A stretch of 64,000 nt of DNA from G965202915 sp965202915 (GCA_965202915.1 OZ241847.1:2046001-2110000), one strand, 5' to 3'. Shown: positions 34,998 to 44,479, counted from the stretch's first letter. Made by a program: numbers and translations. The notes: generated by a model not told the origin, from the letters alone.

Positions 34998-35105
34998 TAT
35001 GGTCGGCGTGCAATATCCGGGCGCGACGGCTTGAAAAGCATGGTCATATCTTCGATATCGGCCCTGCAGTTCCGGAGACGTCGGTCGCAACCGGAATAAT
35101 AGGTG

Positions 35106-35178
35106 TGGCCAGGGACAGAATTGAACTGCCGACACAGGGATTTTCAGTCCCCTGCTCTACCGACTGAGCTACCTGGCC
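35106..35178 (-). tRNA. tRNA-Phe (GAA)
   Basis: The reverse complement folds into a full cloverleaf: acceptor GGCCAGG with CCTGGCC, D-arm GCTCAGTCGGTAGAGC, anticodon loop CTGAAAA with anticodon GAA, T-arm with GTTCAATTC. Discriminator base A. The CCA end is not encoded. Confidence 0.96.
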
Positions 35179-35519
35179 GCTTCGTTAATTTCATGACAAC
35201 CATCCAAATCTTGTGCTTCGCCAAAGATGTACCGGGCACAGCGATTCATATGGATGGACGAGGGTATTAAACCGGGTACAGGATGATTCGTCAAGCGGTT
35301 GCGATGAGTCTGGTATTCGTTCCCCGCTCAGACAGGATATAGTAGTGGCGGTTCACCGTGTCTGCCGCTAATCAACACGCCGACCTGGTTGAGGCCTCAA
35401 TCCTGCCGGATCGGTGATCCGGTTGGGCTCCTAATGTATTGGTTCTTGCCGGCCCATCTCCACTTGAATCTATCCCAGTCCATGCATACCAGTGACTTTT
35501 GTGATTATCCGAGCAATAA
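35179..35519. other. Intergenic stretch without a recognised gene
   Basis: About 340 bases between tRNA-Phe and the sulfotransferase. The only structure I see is a 7-bp inverted repeat, CCGGATC and GATCCGG, at 35406-35422, without a T run. No open frame here looks coding. Confidence 0.5.
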
Positions 35520-36449
35520 TTACCGAGAGCCACGCAAGGACAGCCGTATATTTCCGGCAACACCCCGCAGTATATCGTAATTTCTGTAAAGGTGCCGGCG
35601 ATACCGACAAAGTCTGGCATACTGGCGCCCTGTCCAGCCCAAGGTACGCCACTTTTCCTCAAACAAAGTGCTGGCATATTCGTAGAGTGCATACTCTGCG
35701 TTCATCATCTCGCGAACCTGATGTTGCAAGGCCGGAGACAGTTCCTTGCTGGCAGGCTTGCGATGAGATACATTGTGATGTTTTAGATCATGTGGAACTT
35801 TCCAGCCCATTATTCGACAGAGCAGGAATAAGAAATCATCAAACCGTTCAGTTAAACCCACCAGCATGTATTGATCGCGGAGTCTTTGCTTTAGGTCTTC
35901 GGTATCAGCACAGGTTTGGGCGATTTTCCTTTTGAGCCATTCCGCTGGATCGGCGCTCGCTTCCGGTACCGTTTCATCGAAGAAGGCCATGTCAGAATAA
36001 TATAACTCAGCCCGGCTCTCGATATCTGCACCATCCCAATCGCGTATATAGTCTTCCAGGGTATATTCTTTACCTTTGGACAACTCCAGGTAACGGTGAT
36101 GTTCACGTCGGAACTGATGATAGTTTGAGCAAAATCGTTCCAAGGGCTCGCGCATCAGGGTGATATACAGACATGGGCGAGAGAGTAATCGATGCAGACC
36201 ATAAGAAAAATGTCCGTGTATACAGTCGAGCGTATCTCTCTTTCTCTGTGACATAGCAAGAAAGCGATCCCATCCGTCGGAGCTATAGACTAAAGGAGAG
36301 TCATTGATTTTGTATCTTCTCATTGAGTAGCAATTTTTCTCACCATATATGAACTCTAAGAAAATCCAGAGGGTTGTTCCGCCAGTCTTAGGCAGATGGG
36401 GGAAAATCAATACCGGTCGCTCTTGCTGAGGTACTGAGGGAGTAGCCAT
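35520..36449 (-). CDS. Sulfotransferase family protein
   Basis: 309 residues. The N-terminal PHLPKTGGTTLW (20-26) is the 5'-phosphosulfate loop that binds PAPS, and LYITLMREPLERFCSNYHQF matches the second (3'-phosphate) loop of Golgi-type sulfotransferases. It likely sulfates a surface polysaccharide or a small molecule; the substrate is not known. It lies 44 bases after rplQ on the same strand, looks more A+T-rich than the ribosomal genes, and may have been acquired recently. Confidence 0.82.
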   Translation of the reverse strand: MATPSVPQQERPVLIFPHLPKTGGTTLWIFLEFIYGEKNCYSMRRYKINDSPLVYSSDGWDRFLAMSQRKRDTLDCIHGHFSYGLHRLLSRPCLYITLMREPLERFCSNYHQFRREHHRYLELSKGKEYTLEDYIRDWDGADIESRAELYYSDMAFFDETVPEASADPAEWLKRKIAQTCADTEDLKQRLRDQYMLVGLTERFDDFLFLLCRIMGWKVPHDLKHHNVSHRKPASKELSPALQHQVREMMNAEYALYEYASTLFEEKWRTLGWTGRQYARLCRYRRHLYRNYDILRGVAGNIRLSLRGSR

Positions 36450-36493
36450 ATATTACTCTACACAAAAAATCTTATAATGGTCAAATTTGCCCG

Positions 36494-36889
36494 CTATCCC
36501 GCAGGCTTTTCTGCCTCTGTTGCCTCCGCTTGCGGCCGGTCCACGAGTTCAACGTGGGCGACAGGCGCCCGGTCGCCGGCCCGATAACCATGCTTCAGAA
36601 TCCTTAAATACCCCCCCGGACGTTCTTTGTATCGCGGGCCCAATTCATTAAACAATTTGCTTACCGCGTCGCGGTCGCATAAGCGCGCAAAGGCTATTCT
36701 TCTGTTTGCCACGGAATCGGTCTTTGCCATGGTAATCAATGGTTCCGCAACCCGGCGTAGTTCCTTGGCCTTGGGTAAGGTTGTTTTGATCACTTCATGA
36801 TGCATCAATGATGCGGCCATGTTACGAAACATGGCCTTGCGGTGTGAGCCGGTTCGATTTAGTTTCCTGCCGCTTTCTCTATGACGCAT
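36494..36889 (-). CDS. rplQ: Ribosomal protein L17
   Basis: 131 residues of the large subunit, binding near the peptide exit region. MRHRESGRKLNRTGSHRKAM and LEAP-like ALKR blocks fit L17; the short tail (EAEATEAEKPAG) is acidic. Last gene of the alpha operon, 15 bases after rpoA. No terminator is visible before the sulfotransferase. Confidence 0.97.
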   Translation of the reverse strand: MRHRESGRKLNRTGSHRKAMFRNMAASLMHHEVIKTTLPKAKELRRVAEPLITMAKTDSVANRRIAFARLCDRDAVSKLFNELGPRYKERPGGYLRILKHGYRAGDRAPVAHVELVDRPQAEATEAEKPAG

Positions 36890-36904
36890 TTTATTCCTCT
36901 GACT

Positions 36905-37912
36905 CTATTCCGCCAAGGTGTCTTTGTCATTGTACAGACCGCTGGGCGGCCAGTGTTCAAGACGCATACCCAGTGATAAACTCTTTTCCTTCAACACGTC
37001 CTTAATTTCGTTTAATGATTTTTTACCAAGATTTGGCGTGCTCAATAATTCCACGTCGGTGCGTTGCACCAGATCGCCTATATAATAAATGCTTTGCCCT
37101 TTTAGACAATTTGCCGAACGGACGGTGAGCTCCAGTTCATCAACCGGACGCAATAGCACCGGATCAATTTCGGGTTCTTTATTGATCTCCACTGCCGGAG
37201 CCGGCTCTTCCGCTTCAAGCTCAACAAATACGGCAAGTTGTGAGTGCATAATTGTCGCGGACTTGCGCACCGCGTCTTCCGGGTCTATTGTGCCGTTGGT
37301 CTCAATCGCCAGGATGAGTTTATCCAGATCGGTCCGTTGTTCAACACGGGCACTCTGAACCTCATAGGCAACCCGTTTAACAGGGCTGAATGACGCATCC
37401 AGCTTTAATTTGCCGATCGCTTGTTCCGAGCCTTCAGTGTCGCCAATCACCACCGGACGGTAACCCCGGCCACGTTCAATCTTTATGCTCATGCTCAAAT
37501 CCACCGCCTTGGTTAAATTGGCAATCAAATGATCGGGGTTGGCAATCTCAACGTCGTGATCCTCGGAGATATCGCTTGCCAGCACTTTCCCGGGACCGCT
37601 TTTCTTCAAGGTCAGTACCGCCTCATCCCTGGCGTGCATACGCACGGCCAAACCTTTAAGATTCAACAGAATATCGGTCACGTCCTCCTGCATGCCTTCT
37701 ATAGTCGTGTATTCATGCAATACATTATCGATTTCCACTTCAACCACCGCAAACCCGGGCATGGATGAAAGCAATATACGACGCAAGGCATTGCCCAAGG
37801 TATGTCCGAAACCGCGATCCAGCGGCTCGATGGTAATTTTCGCGCGGGTATCACTGATCCGGTCCACGTCAACCCGGCGGGGTTTTAGCAGATCTAAAAA
37901 TGCTGATGTCAT
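36905..37912 (-). CDS. rpoA: RNA polymerase subunit alpha
   Basis: 335 residues. The N-terminal domain that dimerises and binds beta/beta' (GFGHTLGNALRRILLSSMPG) and the C-terminal DNA- and activator-binding domain (ELTVRSANCLKG, TPNLGKKSLNEI) are intact. It lies between rpsD and rplQ in the usual order. Confidence 0.98.
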   Translation of the reverse strand: MTSAFLDLLKPRRVDVDRISDTRAKITIEPLDRGFGHTLGNALRRILLSSMPGFAVVEVEIDNVLHEYTTIEGMQEDVTDILLNLKGLAVRMHARDEAVLTLKKSGPGKVLASDISEDHDVEIANPDHLIANLTKAVDLSMSIKIERGRGYRPVVIGDTEGSEQAIGKLKLDASFSPVKRVAYEVQSARVEQRTDLDKLILAIETNGTIDPEDAVRKSATIMHSQLAVFVELEAEEPAPAVEINKEPEIDPVLLRPVDELELTVRSANCLKGQSIYYIGDLVQRTDVELLSTPNLGKKSLNEIKDVLKEKSLSLGMRLEHWPPSGLYNDKDTLAE

Positions 37913-37934
37913 ATAGTTTCAATCCTCCAGTTGA

Positions 37935-38555
37935 TTATTTGGAGTAGAGCTCCACAACCAGTTGTTCATTAATTTCCGTGGGCAGGTCGCTGCGTTCGGG
38001 TACGGATTTGAATATGCCTTCCATTTTTTCCGTATGCACCTCCACCCACTCCGGTAAGCCATATTGATCGGCAACCGATAATGCATCCTGGATTCGCAGT
38101 TGCTTTTTCCCTTTTTCACGAACCGCAATCGTATCAGCGGGTTGGACTTGATACGAAGGGATATTGACCGTGCGCCCGTTCACCAACATCGCCCGGTGAC
38201 TGACTAATTGCCGTGCCTCGTTGCGCGTCGAACCAAAACCCATGCGATACACCACGTTGTCCAGACGGCATTCAAGCAATTGCAACAGGGTTTCACCGGT
38301 TGAACCCTTGCGCCTGTTGGCTTCTTTGTAATAACGGCGAAACTGTTTTTCCAACACGCCGTACATTCTTTTCAATTTCTGTTTTTCACGCAACTGTAAG
38401 GCATAGTCGGACAGCCGTTTTTGTTTGGTGCCCTGGGCTCCGGGGAGTTTATCGATATGGCATTTGGATTCAATCGGCCGCGCCCGGCTCTTTAACAATA
38501 GATCCGTGCCTTCTCTGCGGCTCAGTTTGCATTTTGGTCCTAAATATCGCGCCAT
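37935..38555 (-). CDS. rpsD: Ribosomal protein S4
   Basis: 206 residues; starts 30S assembly by binding 16S rRNA and in E. coli represses its own (alpha) operon. MARYLGPKCKLSRREGTDL and the S4 RNA-binding domain (RLDNVVYRMGF, VSHRAMLVNG) are present. The N-terminus is the zinc-free form. Confidence 0.98.
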   Translation of the reverse strand: MARYLGPKCKLSRREGTDLLLKSRARPIESKCHIDKLPGAQGTKQKRLSDYALQLREKQKLKRMYGVLEKQFRRYYKEANRRKGSTGETLLQLLECRLDNVVYRMGFGSTRNEARQLVSHRAMLVNGRTVNIPSYQVQPADTIAVREKGKKQLRIQDALSVADQYGLPEWVEVHTEKMEGIFKSVPERSDLPTEINEQLVVELYSK

Positions 38556-38567
38556 GGTCTTATTTCA

Positions 38568-38957
38568 TCATACTCGGCGTTGTTTGGGCGGACGGCAGCC
38601 ATTATGAGGAATTGGCGTTATATCGGTAATGCTGGTGATTTTAAACCCAACCGAATTGAGTGCACGAACCGCGGATTCCCGGCCCGGCCCGGGGCCTTTA
38701 ATGAAGACCTCCAAATTCTGCATATTAAATTCCTTTGCCTGTTCACCGGCCTTTTGTGATGCAATCTGGGCCGCAAAAGGCGTGCTTTTTCGCGAACCCC
38801 GAAACCCGCTACCACCGGTCGTCGCCCAGGATAGAGTATTACCCTGACGATCGGTGATGGTGATAATGGTATTATTAAAAGAGGCATGGATATGGGCGAT
38901 CCCATCCACCACCGTCCTTTTTATGCGTTTACGCCCTGTTCTGGTTGATTTTGCCAT
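38568..38957 (-). CDS. rpsK: Ribosomal protein S11
   Basis: 129 residues of the small-subunit platform. GIAHIHASFNNTIITITD and the C-terminal PHNGCRPPKQRRV are hallmark segments. 12 bases before rpsD. Confidence 0.98.
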   Translation of the reverse strand: MAKSTRTGRKRIKRTVVDGIAHIHASFNNTIITITDRQGNTLSWATTGGSGFRGSRKSTPFAAQIASQKAGEQAKEFNMQNLEVFIKGPGPGRESAVRALNSVGFKITSITDITPIPHNGCRPPKQRRV

Positions 38958-38975
38958 AAAGATTCATCCGCTTAT

Positions 38976-39332
38976 TTATTTCTTAACCAGCCTTTTTGGA
39001 CCCTTACGTGTACGCGCATTGGTACGAGTTCTCTGGCCTCGAACCGGCAGGCCCCGCCGGTGGCGAATACCCCGATTAGTGCCCAGATCCATCAGGCGTT
39101 TGATATTCATCGCGACCTCGCGACGCAAATCGCCTTCCAAAACGTAATTGCCCACCTCCTTTCTGATCTTATCCAATTCCGCTTCAGAAAGCATGCTTAC
39201 TTTTGTCGATGCAAGCAAAGCCGTTGCATCACATATTTCCTGGGCGCGCCGGCGCCCTATGCCGTATATATACGTCAACGCAATATTCAGATGCTTATTC
39301 CCGGGTATGTTTACCCCCGCTATGCGAGCCAT
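38976..39332 (-). CDS. rpsM: Ribosomal protein S13
   Basis: 118 residues in the head of the small subunit, contacting the P-site tRNA. MARIAGVNIPGNKH, YIYGIGRRRAQEI and the RHRRGLPVRGQRT tail are typical. 8 bases after rpmJ. Confidence 0.98.
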   Translation of the reverse strand: MARIAGVNIPGNKHLNIALTYIYGIGRRRAQEICDATALLASTKVSMLSEAELDKIRKEVGNYVLEGDLRREVAMNIKRLMDLGTNRGIRHRRGLPVRGQRTRTNARTRKGPKRLVKK

Positions 39333-39340
39333 ATTATTGC

Positions 39341-39454
39341 CTATCCCTGACGCTGTTTATGCCGAGGAGTGGAGCAAATTACCCGCACTACGCGCTTACG
39401 GCGAATGATTCTGCAATTTCTACATATTCTCTTAACCGAGGCTCTTACTTTCAT
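39341..39454 (-). CDS. rpmJ: Ribosomal protein L36
   Basis: A 37-residue gene between secY and rpsM. It reads MKVRASVKRICRNCRI at the start and STPRHKQRQG at the end. Cys11, Cys14, Cys27 and His32 form the zinc ribbon, so this is the zinc-binding (C+) form. A ribosome site AAGGG precedes the ATG. Confidence 0.96.
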   Translation of the reverse strand: MKVRASVKRICRNCRIIRRKRVVRVICSTPRHKQRQG

Positions 39455-39479
39455 CGCTACCCTTTAGATAAAATCAAAA

Positions 39480-40823
39480 TTATCGCCTTCCATAGCCTTT
39501 TAAATTGGCCTTTTTCATAATGCCTTCGTACTGATGCGACATCAGATGCGCCTGCACTTGTGACATAAAATCCATTACCACCACTACTATGATCAATAAA
39601 GAAGTGCCGCCAAAATAAAACGGCACGTTAAACTTTATAATCAAAAATTCCGGTAACAAACAGACGAAGGTGATATATATCGCCCCCGCCAGGGTCAATC
39701 TGCTTAACACGCCATCCAGATATTTTGCAGTTTGCTCACCGGGCCGCATACCCGGTATGAATGCCCCCGATTTTTTCAGGTTATCCGCGGTTTCTCGCGG
39801 ATCAAACACCATGGCCGTATAAAAAAAGCAGAAAAATATGATCCCGGCGGCGTAACACAACACGTAAATCGGCTGTCCCGGAGATAAGGTTGTGGCAATA
39901 TCCTGTAGCCAGCCCATGCCCTCTCCCTGCCCAAACCAGCCCGCCAGAGTCGCCGGAAACAAAATTAAACTGGATGAAAAAATAGGCGGTATCACTCCCG
40001 CCATATTCAGCTTTAACGGCAGATGGCTGGACTGGCCGGCCATCATCTTTCTGCCGACCTGGCGTTTGGCATAGTTGACCGTGATCCGTCTTTGTCCGCG
40101 CTCGGTAAAGACCACAAATGCGGTGATCACTATCGCCAATACAAATAATGCCAGTACCGCCAGCAGATGCATTTCCCCGGTGCGGGATAATTCCAGGGTG
40201 CCGCCAATTGCCGCCGGCAACCCGGCTACAATACCGGCAAAGATGATCAACGATATCCCATTACCCACCCCGCGTTCGGTGATCTGTTCCCCCAACCACA
40301 TTAAAAACATGGTGCCGGTGACTAACGTGGTGACCGCAACCGCCTTGAAGCCTATGCCCGGGGCCATCACCACCGAGCCGAATGAGGTGCGCTGACTTTC
40401 CAACGCCACCGCCACCCCCAATGCCTGAAAAGTAGCCAGTAACAGGGTACCGTAGCGGGTATATTGGGTGATCTTACGCCGACCCGCTTCACCTTCTTTT
40501 TTTAGTTGTTTCAATCGGGGTTCGATTACGGTTAATAATTGCATAATAATCGACGCCGAAATATACGGCATGATGCCCAACGCGATCACTGAAAAACGCT
40601 GCAATGCGCCACCCGAAAACATGTTAAACATATCTAATATGGAGCCGCGCTGTTGATTGAACATTTCCGCCAGTGCCGCCGGATTAATGCCGGGCACCGG
40701 TATATGGCTCGCGACTCGATATACAAACAACGCAAACAGCACGAACAACAACCGCTGCCGTAATTCTTTAAGCTGGCTCAGACCGGCCAGACCGCCGGGG
40801 AATGCAAGATTGGACGTGGCCAT
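39480..40823 (-). CDS. secY: Protein translocase subunit SecY
   Basis: 447 residues with ten membrane helices, the channel of the Sec translocon in the inner membrane. VYRVASHIPVPGINP, the plug-region GGALQRFSVIALGIMPYI and the cytosolic loop FVVFTERGQRRITVNYAKRQ are present. Starts directly after the rplO stop codon. Confidence 0.98.
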   Translation of the reverse strand: MATSNLAFPGGLAGLSQLKELRQRLLFVLFALFVYRVASHIPVPGINPAALAEMFNQQRGSILDMFNMFSGGALQRFSVIALGIMPYISASIIMQLLTVIEPRLKQLKKEGEAGRRKITQYTRYGTLLLATFQALGVAVALESQRTSFGSVVMAPGIGFKAVAVTTLVTGTMFLMWLGEQITERGVGNGISLIIFAGIVAGLPAAIGGTLELSRTGEMHLLAVLALFVLAIVITAFVVFTERGQRRITVNYAKRQVGRKMMAGQSSHLPLKLNMAGVIPPIFSSSLILFPATLAGWFGQGEGMGWLQDIATTLSPGQPIYVLCYAAGIIFFCFFYTAMVFDPRETADNLKKSGAFIPGMRPGEQTAKYLDGVLSRLTLAGAIYITFVCLLPEFLIIKFNVPFYFGGTSLLIIVVVVMDFMSQVQAHLMSHQYEGIMKKANLKGYGRR

Positions 40824-41258
40824 TTATTCCTCGATTGTTCCGCCGGCCGCCTCTATTGCGGCCGCCGCGCCCCTGGTTACCTTTAATCCTTTCACGATGA
40901 TGGCTTTCTCTATGCCGCCCTGCAAAATTATTTTGGCCCGTTTTATTTTACCGGTGATCAGTTTGGCTTTGCGTAACACCGCCAAATCAATCCGCTCCTG
41001 ATTAAGTGCCGCTATTTCATGCAGCCTTATTTCAGCCGTATCCCCGGCGACGCGCGAATTAAACCCCACCTTGGGCAAACGCCGTTGTAACGGCATCTGT
41101 CCGCCTTCAAAACCGGTTTTACGGGAGCTGCCGGCACGAGATTTCTGCCCCTTGGTGCCCCGCCCGCAAGTCTTGCCCATGCCGGTACCTATGCCGCGAC
41201 CGACTCGCTTGCCGGTCTTTTTGGCACCGGCGCCGGCTTTAAGCGTATTCAAGCGCAT
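40824..41258 (-). CDS. rplO: Ribosomal protein L15
   Basis: 144 residues. MRLNTLKAGAGAKKTGKRVG and the glycine-rich GRGIGTGMGKTCGRGTKGQK segment are characteristic. No gap to secY; 2 bases after rpmD. Confidence 0.98.
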   Translation of the reverse strand: MRLNTLKAGAGAKKTGKRVGRGIGTGMGKTCGRGTKGQKSRAGSSRKTGFEGGQMPLQRRLPKVGFNSRVAGDTAEIRLHEIAALNQERIDLAVLRKAKLITGKIKRAKIILQGGIEKAIIVKGLKVTRGAAAAIEAAGGTIEE

Positions 41259-41260
41259 GC

Positions 41261-41455
41261 TCAGGAATCCTCCACCGCCAGCAGATAGGATGCCTTATTG
41301 ATCATGCCCCGATTTTCCGGTGTATCGGTGATATTCACCGTATCGCCTATGCGGCGCAACCCGAGTCCGGCCACACAACTCTTATGTGACCGCAACCGCC
41401 CATTGGTACTTTTCTTTAAAGTCACCTTAATTTGTTTTCCCCGTTTAGCAGCCAT
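41261..41455 (-). CDS. rpmD: Ribosomal protein L30
   Basis: 64 residues. IKVTLKKSTNGRLRSHKS and GLGLRRIGDTV match short bacterial L30. Two bases from both neighbours, rpsE and rplO. Confidence 0.97.
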   Translation of the reverse strand: MAAKRGKQIKVTLKKSTNGRLRSHKSCVAGLGLRRIGDTVNITDTPENRGMINKASYLLAVEDS

Positions 41456-41457
41456 GC

Positions 41458-41964
41458 CTACCCCAACAACTCTTCCACCGTGATACCGCGTTTGGCGGCA
41501 ACGTACTCAGGCGATGACATCGAATGCAGCCCCTTAACCGTGGCCCTGACGACGTTAATCGGATTAGTCGAACCGATCGATTTGGCCAGGACGTTCTTTA
41601 CCCCCACCACCTCAAACACGGCCCGCATGGACCCACCGGCAATAATACCGGTACCTTCCGAAGCCGGTTGCATATAAACCTTGACCGCCCCATATTCGGC
41701 GGTAACCGTATAATGTAAGGTGCCTTCATCCAACGACACGTTCACCATGTTCCGGCGGGCATACTCCATCGCCTTTTGAATCGCCACCGGTACCTCACGC
41801 GCCTTGCCTCTGCCAATACCAACCCGGCCACTGCCATTGCCGACAACCACCAACGCGGTGAACCCAAATTGACGCCCACCTTTAACGACCCTGGCCACAC
41901 GATTGACGGCGACCAGCTTTTCCAGCAGATCGTCATTGCCTGTTACTGAATCAGTCCATGCCAT
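41458..41964 (-). CDS. rpsE: Ribosomal protein S5
   Basis: 168 residues. LLEKLVAVNRVARVVKGG and the central PASEGTGIIAGGSMRAVFE block identify S5, which sits at the mRNA entry side and affects accuracy. Confidence 0.98.
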   Translation of the reverse strand: MAWTDSVTGNDDLLEKLVAVNRVARVVKGGRQFGFTALVVVGNGSGRVGIGRGKAREVPVAIQKAMEYARRNMVNVSLDEGTLHYTVTAEYGAVKVYMQPASEGTGIIAGGSMRAVFEVVGVKNVLAKSIGSTNPINVVRATVKGLHSMSSPEYVAAKRGITVEELLG

Positions 41965-41974
41965 GATCAGCTTC

Positions 41975-42328
41975 CTAGAATTTCATCCCCTGCTCACGGG
42001 CGGAATCAGCAAACGCCTTAACTCTGCCGTGAAATTTAAACCCCGAACGATCAAACGCCACGTTTGAAATATTCGCTTTTTGGGCGCGTTCGGCAAGCGT
42101 CTTGCCCACCGCCGCCGCCGCCTCAATATTACCGCCACATTTAATCCGGCTTTTAATCTCCTTGTCTATAGTCGACGCGCTGACCAATACCTTTGAACCA
42201 CAGGGCGCAAAGATCTGTGCATAAAAATGCCTGGGGGTTCTGTGCACGCTAAGCCGGTCCACGCCAAGCCGCTTGATCCTGCCCCTGGATTTTTTCGCCC
42301 TACGCAATCTTTGTTGTTTCTTACTCAC
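41975..42328 (-). CDS. rplR: Ribosomal protein L18
   Basis: 117 residues; binds 5S rRNA with L5. RLSVHRTPRHFYAQIF and FDRSGFKFHGRVKAFADSAR are the family blocks. Confidence 0.98.
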   Translation of the reverse strand: MSKKQQRLRRAKKSRGRIKRLGVDRLSVHRTPRHFYAQIFAPCGSKVLVSASTIDKEIKSRIKCGGNIEAAAAVGKTLAERAQKANISNVAFDRSGFKFHGRVKAFADSAREQGMKF

Positions 42329-42334
42329 GATGCA

Positions 42335-42868
42335 TCAACTCTTTTTAGCCTCTTTACGCATAATTCTTTCATCCGCGTATCGCACCCCTTTGCCCTTGTA
42401 AGGCTCCGGCGGCCGGCAAGCCCGGATATTCGCGGCAATCTGCCCCACTTGTTGTTTATCGCTGCCGCTGATCACTATCTCGGTCGGACTGGGGGTCGTT
42501 ATGGTAATGGCTTCGGGAATTTCAAAATTCACCGGATGCGACCGGCCCAATGCCAGATTCAACACCCGCCCCTGTACCTGGGCGCGATAACCCACGCCGG
42601 TAATTTCAAGCCTGCGCTCAAAGCCCTTACTGATCCCGGTCACCATATTTTGCAACAAGGCCCGAGTGGTGCCGGCCAGTGCTTTTGATGCCTTACTCTT
42701 GCTCAGTTGAGCTATTTTCAACGCATCGCCCTCCCGCGTTACCGAAATAAGCGGATGCACGGTATGAGACAGGCTGCCCTTGCCGTTTTTAATCGTCACC
42801 ACGTCGGCGTCAATAGTAACATCAATACCGTCGGTTATGGACACCGGATTATTGGTCATTCTAGACAT
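42335..42868 (-). CDS. rplF: Ribosomal protein L6
   Basis: 177 residues near the sarcin-ricin loop. Two repeated domains; the C-terminal RACRPPEPYKGKGVRY is diagnostic. Nine bases after rpsH. Confidence 0.98.
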   Translation of the reverse strand: MSRMTNNPVSITDGIDVTIDADVVTIKNGKGSLSHTVHPLISVTREGDALKIAQLSKSKASKALAGTTRALLQNMVTGISKGFERRLEITGVGYRAQVQGRVLNLALGRSHPVNFEIPEAITITTPSPTEIVISGSDKQQVGQIAANIRACRPPEPYKGKGVRYADERIMRKEAKKS

Positions 42869-42877
42869 AATTCCTGA

Positions 42878-43273
42878 TCACGCAACGATGCAGAGCACTT
42901 CGCCGCCGACTCCTTGTTCTTTTGCCGCCTTGTCGGTCATTACCCCTTTGGCGGTGGAAATAATTGCCGTACCGAGTCCGCCCCTGACTTCAGGCAAATC
43001 ATCGACCGACTTGTAGCGGCGCAACCCGGGCTTGCTCACCCGCCGTATTATTTCGATCACCGGTTTGCCCTCATAATACTTGAGTTCAATCACCAGCGTC
43101 TTTTTTTGATCACTGTCATCGACTCGATAATCGACAATATAGCCTTCCTGCTTGAGGATAGCCGCAATCGCCACCTTCGATTTCGAGGCGGGCATCGCCA
43201 CTTCGCGCTGCATCCGCGTCGTTGCATTACGGACTCTGGTCAGCATATCTGCAATTGGATCACTCATGGACAT
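42878..43273 (-). CDS. rpsH: Ribosomal protein S8
   Basis: 131 residues. SDPIADMLTRVRNA at the start and GLGTAIISTAKGVMTDKAA near the end. In E. coli S8 represses the spc operon; whether it does so here cannot be seen. Confidence 0.98.
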   Translation of the reverse strand: MSMSDPIADMLTRVRNATTRMQREVAMPASKSKVAIAAILKQEGYIVDYRVDDSDQKKTLVIELKYYEGKPVIEIIRRVSKPGLRRYKSVDDLPEVRGGLGTAIISTAKGVMTDKAAKEQGVGGEVLCIVA

Positions 43274-43300
43274 AAATACATTCTCCCCTGCCGGTATTGA

Positions 43301-43606
43301 TCACCAACTCGCCTTAATCAGGCCGGGCACGTCTCCGCGCATTGCGATCTCTCTCAATTTGTTGCGCCCCAATCCAAACTTACGGTAATAACCGCGCGGT
43401 CGGCCCGTCAACGCACACCGGTTGCGCAAGCGCACATAACTGGAATCACGAGGCAGTTTATTCAATTGTTCACGCGCCTCTCTGCGTTCCTCTTCAGTCG
43501 TATTGGCGGAGCTGATCCGGGTGCGCAACTCAGCCCTTCTGGAAGAATATTTTTTTACCAGTTTCATGCGCTTCTTTTCGCGATTGACTATTGCCACCTT
43601 GGCCAT
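43301..43606 (-). CDS. rpsN: Ribosomal protein S14
   Basis: 101 residues, the long form without the zinc-binding cysteines. RNRCALTGRPRGYYRKFGL is typical. It precedes rpsH by 27 bases, the widest gap in this part of the cluster. Confidence 0.98.
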   Translation of the reverse strand: MAKVAIVNREKKRMKLVKKYSSRRAELRTRISSANTTEEERREAREQLNKLPRDSSYVRLRNRCALTGRPRGYYRKFGLGRNKLREIAMRGDVPGLIKASW

Positions 43607-43610
43607 AAGC

Positions 43611-44150
43611 TTATGTCCTTAGCGGGCAATTAAATGCCATTAGCAGAGCCCGACCCTCTTCATCGGTACGGGCGGTCGTCGTTATCGTTATATCCAGGCC
43701 GCGAATCGCATCAATCTTGTCATAATCTATTTCCGGAAAAATGATCTGCTCCTTAACTCCCAGACTGTAATTGCCGCGGCCATCAAATCCCGCCGCATTC
43801 AACCCGCGAAAGTCCCGGATCCGGGGGATCGCAATCGAAATCAAGCGATCCAGAAATTCATACAGGCGTTTGCGTCGCAAGGTCACCATACAACCCACCG
43901 GCCAGCCCGCGCGCACCTTAAAGTTGGCGACCGATTTCCTGGCCTTAGTGACCTGCGGAAGCTGCCCGGAAATTTTTTTCAGATCGTCCATGGCATTATC
44001 GATAACCTTTTTATCCGTCACCGCTTCACCAAGTCCCATGTTTAGGGTAATTTTGCTTATCTTCGGTACCTGCATAATCGTTTTATAACCGAACTTTTCA
44101 GTTAACTTCGGCGTAACCGTGTCCTGATAATATTGTTGCAATCTGGCCAT
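43611..44150 (-). CDS. rplE: Ribosomal protein L5
   Basis: 179 residues from the ATG at 44150 (MARLQQYYQ), which matches the usual start; another ATG lies two codons upstream. Binds 5S rRNA and P-site tRNA. QVPKISKITLNMGLGEA and GLDITITTTARTDEEGRALL are present. Confidence 0.97.
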   Translation of the reverse strand: MARLQQYYQDTVTPKLTEKFGYKTIMQVPKISKITLNMGLGEAVTDKKVIDNAMDDLKKISGQLPQVTKARKSVANFKVRAGWPVGCMVTLRRKRLYEFLDRLISIAIPRIRDFRGLNAAGFDGRGNYSLGVKEQIIFPEIDYDKIDAIRGLDITITTTARTDEEGRALLMAFNCPLRT

Positions 44151-44156
44151 TTCCAT

Positions 44157-44477
44157 CTAAGTATCAATAATCTCATTATTGGATTTGAAGTAACGAACTT
44201 TGCGGCCATCCTTGAGAAAACGGAACCCAATCTTATCGGCCTTATTGGTGACCGGATTCCAAGCCGCAATATTTGAAATATGCACCGGTATTTCTTTCTC
44301 GACAATACCCCCCGCCGTGCCCCGCGTTGGATTCGCCTTGACGTGACACTTGGCCATATTCACGTTTTCCACAATGATCTTGTCCTCTTTTGTCAGCACT
44401 TTCAGCACCGCGCCTTTCCTGCCTTTATGTTTGCCGGCCAGCACGATCACCTCATCGCCTTTTTTTATCTTGTTCAC
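44157..44477 (-). CDS. rplX: Ribosomal protein L24
   Basis: 106 residues with the KOW motif near the start (KKGDEVIVLAGKHKGRKG). An early assembly protein of the large subunit. Two bases after rplN. Confidence 0.97.
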   Translation of the reverse strand: MNKIKKGDEVIVLAGKHKGRKGAVLKVLTKEDKIIVENVNMAKCHVKANPTRGTAGGIVEKEIPVHISNIAAWNPVTNKADKIGFRFLKDGRKVRYFKSNNEIIDT

Positions 44478-44479
44478 GC

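Noticed and set aside
35106..35178. tRNA-Phe as attachment site of an island carrying the sulfotransferase
   Set aside because: The sulfotransferase lies on the 5' side of the tRNA, no integrase is present, and no repeat of the tRNA 3' end was found nearby.
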